DNA of 64,000 bases, taken from contig NC_088798.1 in the NCBI RefSeq assembly GCF_011386835.1, forward strand, positions 9,052,001-9,116,000, written 5' to 3'. Positions 9,401-18,930 of the stretch are shown here, one piece after another (positions within the stretch are counted from its first letter, which is position 1; every line of letters starts with the position of its first letter). The notes beneath the pieces are model-generated. The model was not told the origin of the DNA, made no database searches, and was given only the letters and a program-made list of their open reading frames with translations. Made by a program: the position numbers and the translations under genes. The DNA comes from Chrysemys picta bellii. Its lineage: Eukaryota; Chordata; Testudines; Emydidae.

Positions 9401-12289
9401 TTAGGTGGTGGGGTCGGAGTGAGACATTGCTGTGTGCAAAACCGCTGATCCGAAGGCAGCATCGTCCCTGGACTGCTGCACTAGTGCATAGTGAGCTGTA
9501 AACGTGTGGACTGATGACCAAACCGCCGCTCTACAAATGTCCTGGATCGGAACTTGCGCCAGGAAAGCAGTCGAGGAAGCTTGGGCCCTCGTGGAGTGGG
9601 CGGTGAGGTGCGGTGCTGAGACACCTGCCAGGTCATAGCAAGTCCGGATGCAAGACGTAATCCAGGAGGATAGGCGTTGTGAGGAGACCGGTGAGCCTTT
9701 CATTCGGTCGGCCACTGCAACGAAGAGTTGCGTCGTCTTTCTGAAGTGCCTTGTGCAGTCAATATAGAAAGCCAGGGCCCTGCGTACGTCCAGAGAATGC
9801 AAACGTTGATCCTGGCGAGTAGCATGTGGTTTAGGATGAAAGACCGGGAGAAATATATCCTGGTTGATATGAAAAGGAGAAACCACCTTAGGGAGAAAGG
9901 CAGGATGTGGACGAAGCTGCACTTTATCCTTATGGAAAACCGTGTAAGGGGGCTCGGATGTAAGCGCCCTGAGTTCAGAAACGCGCCTTGCTGAGGTGAT
10001 GGCTACGAGGAAGGCTGTCTTCCAGGATAGGTACAGAAGCGAACAGGTGGCCAGTGGCTCGAATGGAGGACCTGTGAGCTTGGAGAGAACCAGGTTGAGG
10101 TCCCACGTCGGGACGGGTTGACGTTGTTGTGGGTACATCCGGTCTAGGCCCTTGAGGAATCTAACGACCATCGGGTTAGAGAATACCGAGGACGCGAGTT
10201 CCCCTGGGTGAAAAGCCGATATAGCGGCCAGGTGAACTCTAATTGAAGATATCGCCAACCCCTGCTGTTTTAGGGAGAGGAGATATTCCAATATGAGAGG
10301 AATAGGTGCCTGTAACGGGGACGTGGCTCGTTGTTCGCACCAACAGGAGAACCGCTTCCACTTGGCCAAGTATGTGGTCCGTGTTGAGGGCTTCCTACTG
10401 CTCAGCAGAATCTGTTGGACAGAGTGCGAGCACTGCTGCTCTGCCTGGGTGAACCATGGAGCAGCCACGCCGTGAGGTGGAGTGATTGCAGGTCGGGGTG
10501 ACGCAGCCGGCCGTGGTCCTGAGAGATGAGATCCGGACATAATGGAAGCGGGATCGGTGTCTGAACCGAGAGTTCCAACAGCGTGGTGTACCAATGTTGT
10601 CTCGGCCACGCTGGAGCGATCAGAATAACCTGTGCCTGGTCTCTGCGCAATTTGAGCAGTACCTTGTGGACCAGAGGAAACGGAGGGAAGGCATAAAACA
10701 GGTGGTCTTTCCAGGGAAGGAGAAACGCATCCGAGAGGGAGCCCGGGGCTCGACCTTGTAGGGAGCAGAACACGTGGCACTTCCTGTTGTCTCGAGATGC
10801 AAACAGGTCTATTTGGGGAAACCCCCACTTCTGGAAGACGGAATGTATGATGTCCGGACGGATAGACCACTCGTGCGTCTGAAAGGACCTGCTGAGTCGG
10901 TCCACTAAAGTGTTCTGGACTCCAGGGAGGAACGATGCCGTGAGATGGATTGAGTGGGCGATACAGAAGTCTCACAGGCGAATGGCCTCTCGGCATAGAA
11001 TTGACGAACGTGCTCCTCCTTGCTTGTTGATGTAAAACATGGCCGTGGTGTTGTCGATGAGAACTAACACACATCGGCCACGTAGGAGATTGAGAAATGC
11101 CTGGCATGCCAGGCGCACCGCCATCAGTTCCCGAACATTGATGTGCAGGGCTAGCTGGGATGCAGACCACAGGCCCTGGGTATGGTGTTCGTTGAGATGG
11201 GCGCCCCAACCCAGAGACGAAGCGTCTGTGACCAGGTGCAGAGAGGGTTGTGGGGCGTGAAATGGCATCCCCTCGCAAACCACATTGTGATCTAGCCACC
11301 AGGTGAGGGAGATCAGAACCGAGTTCGGGACCGTGACCACCATGTTCAGGCTGTCCCGATGTGGGCGGTATATCGACGACACCCAGGTTTGGAGTGGGCG
11401 AAGCCGAAGTCTGGCATGCCTGGTTACGTACGTGCAGGAAGCCATGTGACCCAGCAGGGTGAGGCACGACCTCACCGTGGTAGTTGGGAAGGCCTTGAGC
11501 CCTTGAATGAGGCTCGTGATGGTGCAAAAGCGGTTGTCTGGCAGGATGGCTTGAGCACGTCTGGAGTCTAGGACTGCGCCGATGAATTCTATTCTCTGGG
11601 TAGGTTCTAGAGTGGATTTGTCCTTGTTGAGTAGGATGCCCAACTCGTTGAATGCGTGCACTATTATGTGGACGTGAGCTCGAACTTGCTCTTTGGTGCG
11701 ACCGCGTACCAGCCAGTCGTCTAGGTACGGGAACACCTGTATCCCTTGCCGACGAAGGTACGCTGCCACGACAGCCATACATTTCGTGAACACTCTTGGG
11801 GCCGAGGATAGGCCGAAGGGAAGGACTGCAAATTGATAGTGCACTTTGCTTACCACGAATCGCAGGAAGCGTCTGTGAGGCGGGTAAATTGCGATGTGAA
11901 AGTATGCGTCTTTCATGTCGAGGGCGGCGAACCAGTCTCCAGGATCGAGGGAAGGGATAATGGCCCCCAGAGAGACCATGCGGAACTTCAACTTTACTAC
12001 GAATTTGTTGAGTCCGCGCAAGTCCAAGATGGGTCGCAGACCTCCTTTGGACTTGGGGATCAGGAAGTAACGGGAATAAAATCCCCTGCCCCTTAACTCT
12101 ACTGGAACCTCCTCTATGGCCCCCATAGCAAGGAGCGTGGAAACCTCCTGTATAAGAAGTTGCTCGTGAGAAGGGTCCCTGAAGAGGGACGGGGAAGGGG
12201 GGTGGGAGGGGGGGATTGAAGAAAACTGGATAGCGTATCCCCTCTCCACCGTGCGAAGGACCCAACGGTCCGAAGTTATAAGGGACCAA
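9401..12289 (-). CDS. DIRS tyrosine recombinase frame (C-terminal catalytic domain), overlapping the RT frame
   Basis: This 962-codon open frame ends just inside the ICR. Only about its last 330 residues form a recognisable domain: a core-binding part beginning near residue 640 (TRTTYLAKWKRF), then the catalytic domain with Arg at about 768 (SARRVSEL), the H-x-x-R box at about 898-901 (HSTR), Trp at about 924 and the Tyr nucleophile at about 934 (TAHYAL). These fit the lambda-integrase/YR family that DIRS elements use to insert circular DNA. The first 600 residues run opposite RT/RNase H in another frame of the same strand and look like by-product sequence rich in Pro, Arg, Ser and His. Extensive RT/YR overlap is known in DIRS-1. 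The listed first codon is TTG, so the true start is unknown. Confidence 0.85.
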   Translation of the reverse strand: MVPYNFGPLGPSHGGEGIRYPVFFNPPLPPPFPVPLQGPFSRATSYTGGFHAPCYGGHRGGSSRVKGQGILFPLLPDPQVQRRSATHLGLARTQQIRSKVEVPHGLSGGHYPFPRSWRLVRRPRHERRILSHRNLPASQTLPAIRGKQSALSICSPSLRPILGPKSVHEMYGCRGSVPSSARDTGVPVPRRLAGTRSHQRASSSSRPHNSARIQRVGHPTQQGQIHSRTYPENRIHRRSPRLQTCSSHPARQPLLHHHEPHSRAQGLPNYHGEVVPHPAGSHGFLHVRNQACQTSASPTPNLGVVDIPPTSGQPEHGGHGPELGSDLPHLVARSQCGLRGDAISRPTTLSAPGHRRFVSGLGRPSQRTPYPGPVVCIPASPAHQCSGTDGGAPGMPGISQSPTWPMCVSSHRQHHGHVLHQQARRSTFVNSMPRGHSPVRLLYRPLNPSHGIVPPWSPEHFSGPTQQVLSDARVVYPSGHHTFRLPEVGVSPNRPVCISRQQEVPRVLLPTRSSPGLPLGCVSPSLERPPVLCLPSVSSGPQGTAQIAQRPGTGYSDRSSVAETTLVHHAVGTLGSDTDPASIMSGSHLSGPRPAASPRPAITPPHGVAAPWFTQAEQQCSHSVQQILLSSRKPSTRTTYLAKWKRFSCWCEQRATSPLQAPIPLILEYLLSLKQQGLAISSIRVHLAAISAFHPGELASSVFSNPMVVRFLKGLDRMYPQQRQPVPTWDLNLVLSKLTGPPFEPLATCSLLYLSWKTAFLVAITSARRVSELRALTSEPPYTVFHKDKVQLRPHPAFLPKVVSPFHINQDIFLPVFHPKPHATRQDQRLHSLDVRRALAFYIDCTRHFRKTTQLFVAVADRMKGSPVSSQRLSSWITSCIRTCYDLAGVSAPHLTAHSTRAQASSTAFLAQVPIQDICRAAVWSSVHTFTAHYALVQQSRDDAAFGSAVLHTAMSHSDPTT

Positions 12290-12459
12290 ACACGGTGGAA
12301 GTGGGAGAGGCGATCCCGAAAGGAGGGGGCTGGATCCTGGGGGATGACTGGGGCGCCGTCCTCGACCGCACCTTCAAAAGTTCTGCCTGGGGCCTGCGGG
12401 TGGCCTTGGTGGCCCTTGGTTCTGACCGGGTTGAGGGCCGGTCCACCTTCGTCTACCAC
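10402..12459 (-). pseudogene. DIRS reverse transcriptase/RNase H frame with one internal stop
   Basis: Numbering from the first codon, the RT has LDMKDAYFHI at 180-189, LPFGLSSAP at 213-221 and the YLDD catalytic box at 245-248. RNase H follows with TDASSLGWGA (Asp 412), Glu 444 in NVRELMAV, and Asp 469 in LIDNTTA. A TGA stop (10972-10974) follows codon 495. The same frame then continues open to 10402 through a DLFASRDNRK segment typical of the DIRS region after RNase H. One nonsense change therefore separates this copy from a full frame. It overlaps the Gag stop by 7 bases, and its first codon is GTG, so initiation may depend on frameshifting, reinitiation or splicing. The enzyme would copy the element's RNA to DNA in the cytoplasm or nucleus. 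Confidence 0.88.
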
Positions 12460-14894
12460 CTCGCCCTCGCCTCCGGGCCGAGTCCTGTCTCTGACGAGGT
12501 GGGGGGGGGGTAGAAGCGTTGAGGCTGAGGCCTAAATGGCCTGCGCTGAGGGCCCGCAACATGCATCCCCAGGGAGCGCATGATTGTCCTGGAGTCCTTG
12601 AGGCTCTGCAGGCGAGAGTCCGTCTTCTCTGAGAACAACCCCTGTCCTTCAAAGGGCAAATCCTGCAGGGTTTGTTGCAATTCAGGGGGCAAACCCGAAA
12701 CTTGGAGCCAGGAGGTCCTTCGCATAGCGATGCCCGAAGCCAGGGTCCTCGCAGCCGAGTCCGCTATGTCCAAGGAGGCCTGTAAGGAGGTCCGAGCCAC
12801 CTTCTTACCCTCCTCTACCAAGGCCCCAAACTCCTCTCTGGACTCTTGGGGAACCAACTCCTTGAACTTCCCCATAGAGTTCCAGGAGTTAAAGTTATAG
12901 CGGCTCAGGAGCGCCTGTTGGTTAGCCGCTCTAAGTTGCAGCCCTCCGGCTGAATAAACTTTACGGCCAAACAAATCGAGGCGCTTAGCCTCCTTCGATT
13001 TGGGCGCTGCGGCCTGTTGACCGTGGCGCTCCCTTGCATTCACTGATGCCACCACCAGTGAACACGGCTGGGGGTGGGTATACAAGTACTCGTAGTCTTT
13101 GGAGGGGACAAAGTACTTTCTTTCCACCCCTCTCGCTGTGGGTGGGATAGAGGCAGGAGTTTGCCATATCGTATTTGCATTCGCCTGGATCGTGCGGATC
13201 AGGGGTAACGCCACTCTCGATGGGGCATCCGCCGCGAGGATATTTACGATGGGGTCCTGCACCTCCACTATCTCCTCCGCCTGCAGGTCCATATTACGGG
13301 CCACCCTACGTAGGAGGTCCTGGTGAGCCCGAAGATCTATTGGGGGTGGACCTGTGCACGATGTGCCCGCCACTGCCTCATCCGGAGAGGAAGAGGAAGA
13401 TGCCTCCGGTGGTAAAGGATCCAAGGGAGGGTCCTGGTCTCCCTGCTCCTGGGCCGGAGCATCACCTGCGCTTGGGTCCAGGACGTCAGGTGGTGCGGAC
13501 ACGGAAGCCTCCATGCCCCCTGGCGGAGGCCGAGAGATGGTGGACTCCGGGGCCCTTCTAACGGAGTGGCCCGAGCGAGAGGTCGAAGCTATTGGAGCCC
13601 CTTGCGCCTGGTGGTACGCCCACGGGGTCCAAAACGACCAGTGAGATGGGCCCTGAGCAGAGTCCTCTGCTACCTCCTGCCAATGGCCTATGTCCTGCTC
13701 CTCGGCTTGCCCCTGAGGGGGGTATGCCGATCTCGATAAGTCCTCAGAGGAGTGAGACACCGATCTCGATGGCCATGGCGGTGCTGAGTGCGCCGAGACG
13801 AATCCCGTGGGCTGCGGTGCCGCACGGTGCCGGTCCGGAGATGTTCTATCTCCACGCGGTGCCGGCGATCGGTGCCGGGACCGCGACCGGTGCCGATGAC
13901 CTCGCCGGTGCCGGGAGTCGGATCTGGACCTCGACGATGACCTGGAGTAGGCCCGGTGCCGGGAGCGGCCTCTCGACGTCGAGCGTCGATCGTAGCGGTG
14001 CTGAGAACTACGTCTCGATGTTGATCGGTGTCGACGATCGTAGCGGTGCCGAGACGTAGAGCGGTGCCGCGACGAAGATCTTGGCCGCGAGTACGACCGG
14101 TGCCGAGGTGATATTCGGCGCCGGGACTGCGAGCGGCGTGGGGACCTGCTTCGGGAGCTGGACCGGTGCCGTGGTTCCAGCCCCTGTGATGGAGGGCGCA
14201 TCAAGGCAGGTTTCCCCCTAGACTGAACCGGACGAGTCAGCGGTGCTGGCGGTGCCGGTGGTTGGGGCGGTGCCGGCTCCGTGAGAGCGATCAAGTCTCT
14301 CGCCGTCGCGAAGGTTTCTGGGGTCGACGGGAGGCACTGTATCACCGCCGGTCTCGGTGGAGACCCTATCTGCACCGGACTCAACGGCCTCGGAGCCGGA
14401 GTCGACGGTGCTGGAGGCACCTGTTTCCGGTGCTCCACAGGCGGACGCGGCTCTACCCCCGGCACTGGGGGAGCCGGCGTCTTCGGCACGGAGGTCCCCG
14501 TCTTATGGGCTTTTTTATGTCCCGGGGATAATGACCGGCGCCGAGGCACTTGCTGTGCTTGCGGTGCCGATGAGGTCCGGTGCCGTGGAGGCTTGTCCGA
14601 CGCCACTCGCGTGGTCGGAATGGTCGGTGCCGCCGGGGCACTGCGCACCGAGGTGCTAGGTGCCGGGGCCTGACTCGTTGATGGAGCGTCCGGGCTAAGT
14701 GCCGCCTCCATAAGGAGTTGCCGGAGCCGAAAGTCCCGCTCCTTCTTGGTCCTTGGTCTGAAGGCCTTACAGATCTTGCACTTATCTGTTTGATGGGACT
14801 CTCCCAGGCACTTCAGACAGGAGTCGTGCGGGTCGCTCGTGGGCATAGGTTTAGCGCAGGAGGCGCACTGCTTGAAGCTGGGAGCCTTGGGCAT
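12453..14894 (-). CDS. DIRS Gag-like protein with N-terminal CCHC knuckle and RS-rich domain
   Basis: The open frame extends back to 14963, but those first codons start with TTG. The first ATG is at 14894 (MPKAPSFKQ) and gives about 813 residues, so I chose it. Counting from there, Cys10-x2-Cys13 is followed by a canonical C-x2-C-x4-H-x4-C zinc knuckle at 26, 29, 34 and 39 (CLKCLGESHQTDKC), then another Cys at 42. A Pro-rich stretch leads to an Arg/Ser repeat domain around residues 245-350, then an acidic Pro/Ser region and a better-folded C-terminal third with helical sequence (about 590-760). Gag proteins package the RNA. The knuckle and RS domain suggest nucleic-acid binding. No frameshift is present. 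Plus-strand frames opposite this gene are shadows. Confidence 0.85.
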   Translation of the reverse strand: MPKAPSFKQCASCAKPMPTSDPHDSCLKCLGESHQTDKCKICKAFRPRTKKERDFRLRQLLMEAALSPDAPSTSQAPAPSTSVRSAPAAPTIPTTRVASDKPPRHRTSSAPQAQQVPRRRSLSPGHKKAHKTGTSVPKTPAPPVPGVEPRPPVEHRKQVPPAPSTPAPRPLSPVQIGSPPRPAVIQCLPSTPETFATARDLIALTEPAPPQPPAPPAPLTRPVQSRGKPALMRPPSQGLEPRHRSSSRSRSPRRSQSRRRISPRHRSYSRPRSSSRHRSTSRHRYDRRHRSTSRRSSQHRYDRRSTSRGRSRHRAYSRSSSRSRSDSRHRRGHRHRSRSRHRSPAPRGDRTSPDRHRAAPQPTGFVSAHSAPPWPSRSVSHSSEDLSRSAYPPQGQAEEQDIGHWQEVAEDSAQGPSHWSFWTPWAYHQAQGAPIASTSRSGHSVRRAPESTISRPPPGGMEASVSAPPDVLDPSAGDAPAQEQGDQDPPLDPLPPEASSSSSPDEAVAGTSCTGPPPIDLRAHQDLLRRVARNMDLQAEEIVEVQDPIVNILAADAPSRVALPLIRTIQANANTIWQTPASIPPTARGVERKYFVPSKDYEYLYTHPQPCSLVVASVNARERHGQQAAAPKSKEAKRLDLFGRKVYSAGGLQLRAANQQALLSRYNFNSWNSMGKFKELVPQESREEFGALVEEGKKVARTSLQASLDIADSAARTLASGIAMRRTSWLQVSGLPPELQQTLQDLPFEGQGLFSEKTDSRLQSLKDSRTIMRSLGMHVAGPQRRPFRPQPQRFYPPPTSSETGLGPEARARW

Positions 14895-15096
14895 GAGCCC
14901 GGCCACGCGGCCGGGGGAAAAAGGGGGAGACAACCCCCTTAATCCCCTTGAACTATATAACAACTAGTAACAAGTGAATAACCAACTATTTAACTATAAA
15001 CAACTAGAACTATAACTATAACTGTGAATGACTAAATAAGCTAGGGAGAGTGGAGAACAGCTATGCCGCGCTCCACAGTTCCAACGACCGTCAGGG

Positions 15097-15282
15097 GCGG
15101 TAAGAAGGAACTGAGGGGGCGCTGGGTCGGCTGGGGTATATATTCAGCGCCATGAAGGCGCCACTCTAGGGGGCTCCACAGCCGACCCGCCGGTGTTGCT
15201 AGGGTAGAAAATTTTCCGACGATCGTGCACGCGGCGCGCGCACACCTAATGGAATGGATATGAGCAAGCACTCGAAGAAGAA
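15097..15282. repeat. DIRS right (5') terminus and inverted terminal repeat
   Basis: This is the partner of 9085-9253. The outermost 16 bases (aagcactcgaagaagaa) are specific to this end and are matched by the right half of the ICR. The terminus shares its last A residues with the neighbouring sequence, as expected for insertion by a recombinase at a short matching core. Confidence 0.92.
15131..15146 (-). promoter_or_regulatory. TATA-like motif in the DIRS 5' terminal repeat
   Basis: On the minus strand the repeat reads gctgaatatatacccc. It lies about 245 bases upstream of the Gag ATG and inside the terminal repeat, where a DIRS promoter is expected. The same motif occurs in the left repeat near 9206-9217. 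Promoter activity is inferred from position and sequence only. Confidence 0.45.
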
Positions 15283-17035
15283 GGAATAGTACTGCACATG
15301 TTTGGCTGTGAACCAAACATCCAAATTGCCTTAGAAAAATATTTCAGAGACTTTTTTTAAAATCAAACTAATAGAATTATACAATGCAACCAAACTACAG
15401 AGGCCAACATTTTCAAAAGCATCCACTACTATGGGATGCCTCGGTCTCAAGTTACTAACTGCTGCACAAATTATTTTCCATCTCCTTTCCTAATACCCTG
15501 CTGCTTTTTTTTTTAAAGGGACTTTGTTATCATAGTGACATCCTAAAGAGAGAAAAATTAGTTGGTTTAAGTGAATCTTCTTGGAAAAGGGGAAGATTTC
15601 AGAAAGGAAAGAAGAGAACCTGTTTTGTATGCTACATATGCCTGAGAACATGGAGTATTTTAGTATTTAGTGGGGAAGGGCCAAATCCCCTCATTAGTAA
15701 GGGTAAGTTGGTGAGTGCAAGTCAATGCTTAATTCATAGAAGCAAAGACATCCTGAGCTGCCTTGGATGGGAATGAGACAGTCTGATAAAGTCTAACTAT
15801 GAGTGACATCATATGAGAATTCTAGCTTCTTACACTTTTGTCTGTATAATGTAAGTCTAAAATTATTAAAATCATTATTGGCTTTTAACAAAATATGTGG
15901 TGAGGAGGGGGTTCTATTCAATGGTGCAAAGGTGTTTCCTGATTAGGGGAAAATGTGAGACAGCTGGAGCATGCTAATGTTAGAATCTGTGGGCCAAATT
16001 ATCCTCTTACTTTTACCAGTTTTCCACTGGTGTAACAGTACTGATTTTAATGGCATTGCTCCTGATTTATACTAGTGAGAGAAAAATCAGGCTTTCCATA
16101 ACCTTTTCAGGATAATACTGTTTGGGCCTATTCCTTTAAAAGACACAGCCTCACAAAGGAAAGGCAAGTGTGGCAGCAAAGTACATTAATTAATGCCAGT
16201 TCCTCAGGGCATTCTGCCTGTGTAGCATCTTGGCAAGTAGATGTTTCGGTGGTGCAAGGGGAGCATGTTCATGATCCTACACCTCCTTTTTGACAAAGAA
16301 ATGTGCACTACACCACATCAGCTTCCATCTGCCAGCTGCTGTGGAAGAGCCATGGCAATAATTACCTGCCTTAAACTCTGCCAGCCCCAGGCTATCCCAT
16401 AACTCCCCACTATTGAATACTTCAAAGGCTAAAATGTACTGCTGGCTAAAATGTCCTCTTTATCCAATGTTACTGAATTTGCTGTCACTCTTTAATGGTC
16501 TTTCTAAACCCCCAAGTTCTCAGCTTCAGAGATGTCAGAATGCTGTAGCCACACTACTCTTGCTCATGAAAGTTGGCCAATCTCTCTGACCTCAAGACCT
16601 GGTTATGCCCACACTCTCTCATCCTGTTCCTACCATGTTGACCTTTTCCCTGTCTCCTCTTCTTGTTTCTTTGCAAGCTGAGGAAGAGAGGGAGACAGTA
16701 TTTTAATGGTACTACTGCATCTGTCTGGAGCTCTCTCCCTACTGCCCTCTGAAACAGCTCAATTATTACTGACATCAACTCTCAAGTTATGAACGACTCC
16801 CTCTGTAAAGTACTTAGCAACACTGTTTATGAAGGATTCATATTCAATGCTTTTTCTTAAAAAAGGACCAGGAGCAAGATCTCATTTTCCTCACATTAAG
16901 TAGTATGAACATTAAAGCATCACTGTTTCATTTCATTTTTGTTTAGATTTAACAAATAATTTAAATCTGGCACATCAAACATTGTGGAAATCATTTCAAT
17001 AGATTTTGAATTTCAAAAGCTGATTTTAATCACTC
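15283..17035. other. Intron with an ancient foldback repeat, no gene
   Basis: Segment 15992-16095 starts gggccaaattatcctcttac and contains ctggtgtaacagtactgatt and attgctcctgatttatacta. Together they resemble a very old amniote foldback repeat with self-complementary halves. The rest is ordinary intron. Confidence 0.45.
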
Positions 17036-17039
17036 TTGA

Positions 17040-17230
17040 GAGAATATGTATGATGGCAATGTGTCCTACCGGACAGATCACTGGGACTCAGGAAACCTGG
17101 GCTCTAGTCCTGCTCTGCTACTGGCTTCTTGGGGGACCATCAGCAAATCACTTCGCCTCTCTATGCCTCAGTTTCCCCATCCATAAATGAGGATAATGAA
17201 ATTTGTCTCCTTTGTGAAGCACTCTGAGAT
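17040..17230 (+). mobile_element. MIR-type SINE
   Basis: The order gactcaggaaacctgggctc, aatcacttcgcctctctatg and tgcctcagtttccccatcca is the diagnostic MIR core and its 3' half. MIRs are tRNA-derived SINEs that ceased activity long ago and are shared by amniotes. Confidence 0.85.
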
Positions 17231-17719
17231 CTACTGATGTAAAGCAATATGTGAGAACTGGGCATATATGAAACTCTCCCTGTACTCTCCATGAGAGCAG
17301 GAGGATGCTAGCAATCATGCATTACGGAGCTGTTTCAGTATGTGGTTGCTCTATGGGGATCATCAGGCCACTTCCCATACGTTCTAACTCCCCACTCCTA
17401 TAAAAAAATATTCTTCAAAAACCTGGGAAAGAAGCAGTGTCCCTTACCTGGAAACCTCTTCAAAGCTGGAAGATGATGAAGCAACCACCTGATGCCCTCA
17501 AAGTCCATTTGGGAGGAAAGCAGAGCACCAAATCTCAGCCTATAGTAAGGAGAGACCTCAGAAGGTATTTAAAGGTAATGTAAGATGAGGTCATAAGATG
17601 AGGATTGTTAGGGGTCTGAAGCTGTAGAAATATTCATGATTGATTATGGCTAGAACTAGAATCTGAACCCACTCTGATTTTACAGAGATTACAATTACTA
17701 CCTGAATTGGGGCACTACT

Positions 17720-18243
17720 TGTCACAGAGTTAGGGGAGACAAGGCCCTGCACCCCCGGCTTCCTGCAATTCACCATGACTCTCAGCCAGCCAGTAAAACA
17801 GAAGGTTTATTTAGATGATAGGAACACAGTCCAAGACTGGTCTTGCAGGTACAGACAACAGGAACCACTCAGTTAGGTCCATCTTGGGGGGGGGCAGGAG
17901 ATCTGTCTGGCCTCCCCTACATTTTCCCAGCCGGCTCCAAACTGCAACTCTCCAGCCCTTCCTCTGCTTTTGTCCCTTTCCCGGGCCAGGAGGTCACCTG
18001 ATCTCTTTGTTCTCCAACACCTTCAATTGGCACCTTTGTAGAGGAGGAGCCCAGACCATTAGTTTCCAGGAGACAGAGTGTCGGCCATTCTCTGTGCAGA
18101 CAGTATCACAGGGGCCCTCTTGGGCTCTGCAACAATCACACACCCTGTTTCCCCCACCTAGATACCTAAGAAATGCACAGGGGAAACTGAGGCACCCACA
18201 CAGTATTCAGAGAAAACATTAAGAACATTCCCACTTCGTCACA
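17720..18243 (-). mobile_element. Solo LTR, 524 bp, with exact 5-bp target duplication
   Basis: The element starts TGTCACAGAG and ends TTCGTCACA, and is flanked on both sides by ctact (17715-17719 and 18244-18248). On the minus strand it runs TGTGACGAAG... to ...CTGTGACA with a polyadenylation signal aataaa at 17806-17811, about 90 bases before its 3' edge. This places transcription on the minus strand. A 5-bp duplication suits Ty3/gypsy-like elements. No internal region or second LTR flanks it, so it looks like the product of recombination between two LTRs. Confidence 0.85.
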
Positions 18244-18750
18244 CTACTCACTGTCCATCACTATCACCAGCTAATCTGAACCACTAGGCTGGAAAAAAAA
18301 ATATGGCTGTAGATTCTGAATGGAGTGATGAAATGGGCAGGCACTTTGTACTAAAGTCCAAAACGTTGCACTAGATAAGGGAAATTACAAGAAAATAGGG
18401 GTGGGGGATTATAAGTGCTGGAAGACTTTAGATAGAAAAGGCTTGATGGCAAAAGGAGAGACACAAATTAATCTATGCTTGTTTTATTGATAGAGTACAG
18501 AAGACAAGAAAGCTGTAAGAAATTCCTATAAGCAAGTATTTTAAGTACATTTTCTTATTGAACATGATTATAACAGATTTTAATAGGCCAGTGGTCTGAA
18601 GAGTGCTTAGGATGGATAGTTTTTCATGCTTTAGACTACATCCTTTCCCCCAGATGGAAGGTGTCCAGTCACTGGTACCTCAGCACTATTTGTAGACATG
18701 ACTCTAAGGCTGAAAAACACTAACATTTGTTATTACTTTTGCTTATTTCT
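18244..18750. other. Intron, no feature recognised
   Basis: Ordinary AT-rich intron following the solo LTR. No repeat, splice-flanked exon or protein motif was recognised. Confidence 0.5.
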
Positions 18751-18754
18751 TTTG

Positions 18755-18930
18755 ACTTATTATTATTATTGCTGTTTAATATTTGTAATGCAGTACGATT
18801 ACAGGCCCCAACCAAGATTCGGGTTCCACTACTTTTTGTACAGCATCCATCACATTGTGAGCCAGTCCCTGTCCTGCAGACATTACAATATAAATAATTT
18901 AACGAGTTCCATTGTCTATTAATCCTATAA
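18755..18930 (+). repeat. Ancient interspersed repeat (tail family with tgtacagcatccatcaca)
   Basis: The chain tattattattattgctg, caggccccaaccaagattcg, tgtacagcatccatcacatt and agtccctgtcctgcagacat matches a common old sauropsid repeat. The same family occurs in reverse at 35630-35745. It encodes nothing. Confidence 0.55.

Larger units (their letters stand above)
9041..15282 (-). mobile_element. Nearly complete DIRS-type tyrosine-recombinase retrotransposon
   Basis: The element runs 5' to 3' from right to left. In order it has the right inverted repeat with a TATA-like motif, Gag, reverse transcriptase/RNase H, tyrosine recombinase, the internal complementary region and the left inverted repeat. 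This is the classic DIRS layout: no integrase, no protease, and split inverted ends instead of LTRs. DIRS elements are thought to replicate through a circular DNA intermediate that the recombinase inserts without a target duplication. None is visible here, as flanks ctagagaaaa and ggaatagtac show. The two terminal repeats are almost identical over about 170 bp and two of three frames are intact, so insertion was recent in evolutionary terms. It sits in the AGBL4 intron in sense orientation. Confidence 0.95.

Noticed and set aside
9195..9521. Frames in the DIRS terminal repeats as small proteins
   Set aside because: The same peptide pattern appears at both ends (8968-9501 and 15041-15316) because they are inverted repeats.
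13099..14673. Plus-strand frames of 96-155 codons opposite DIRS Gag
   Set aside because: They mirror the RS- and Pro-rich Gag coding strand, whose composition removes stops from the opposite frames.
14894..14963. Gag start at 14963
   Set aside because: The codon there is TTG; the first ATG is at 14894.
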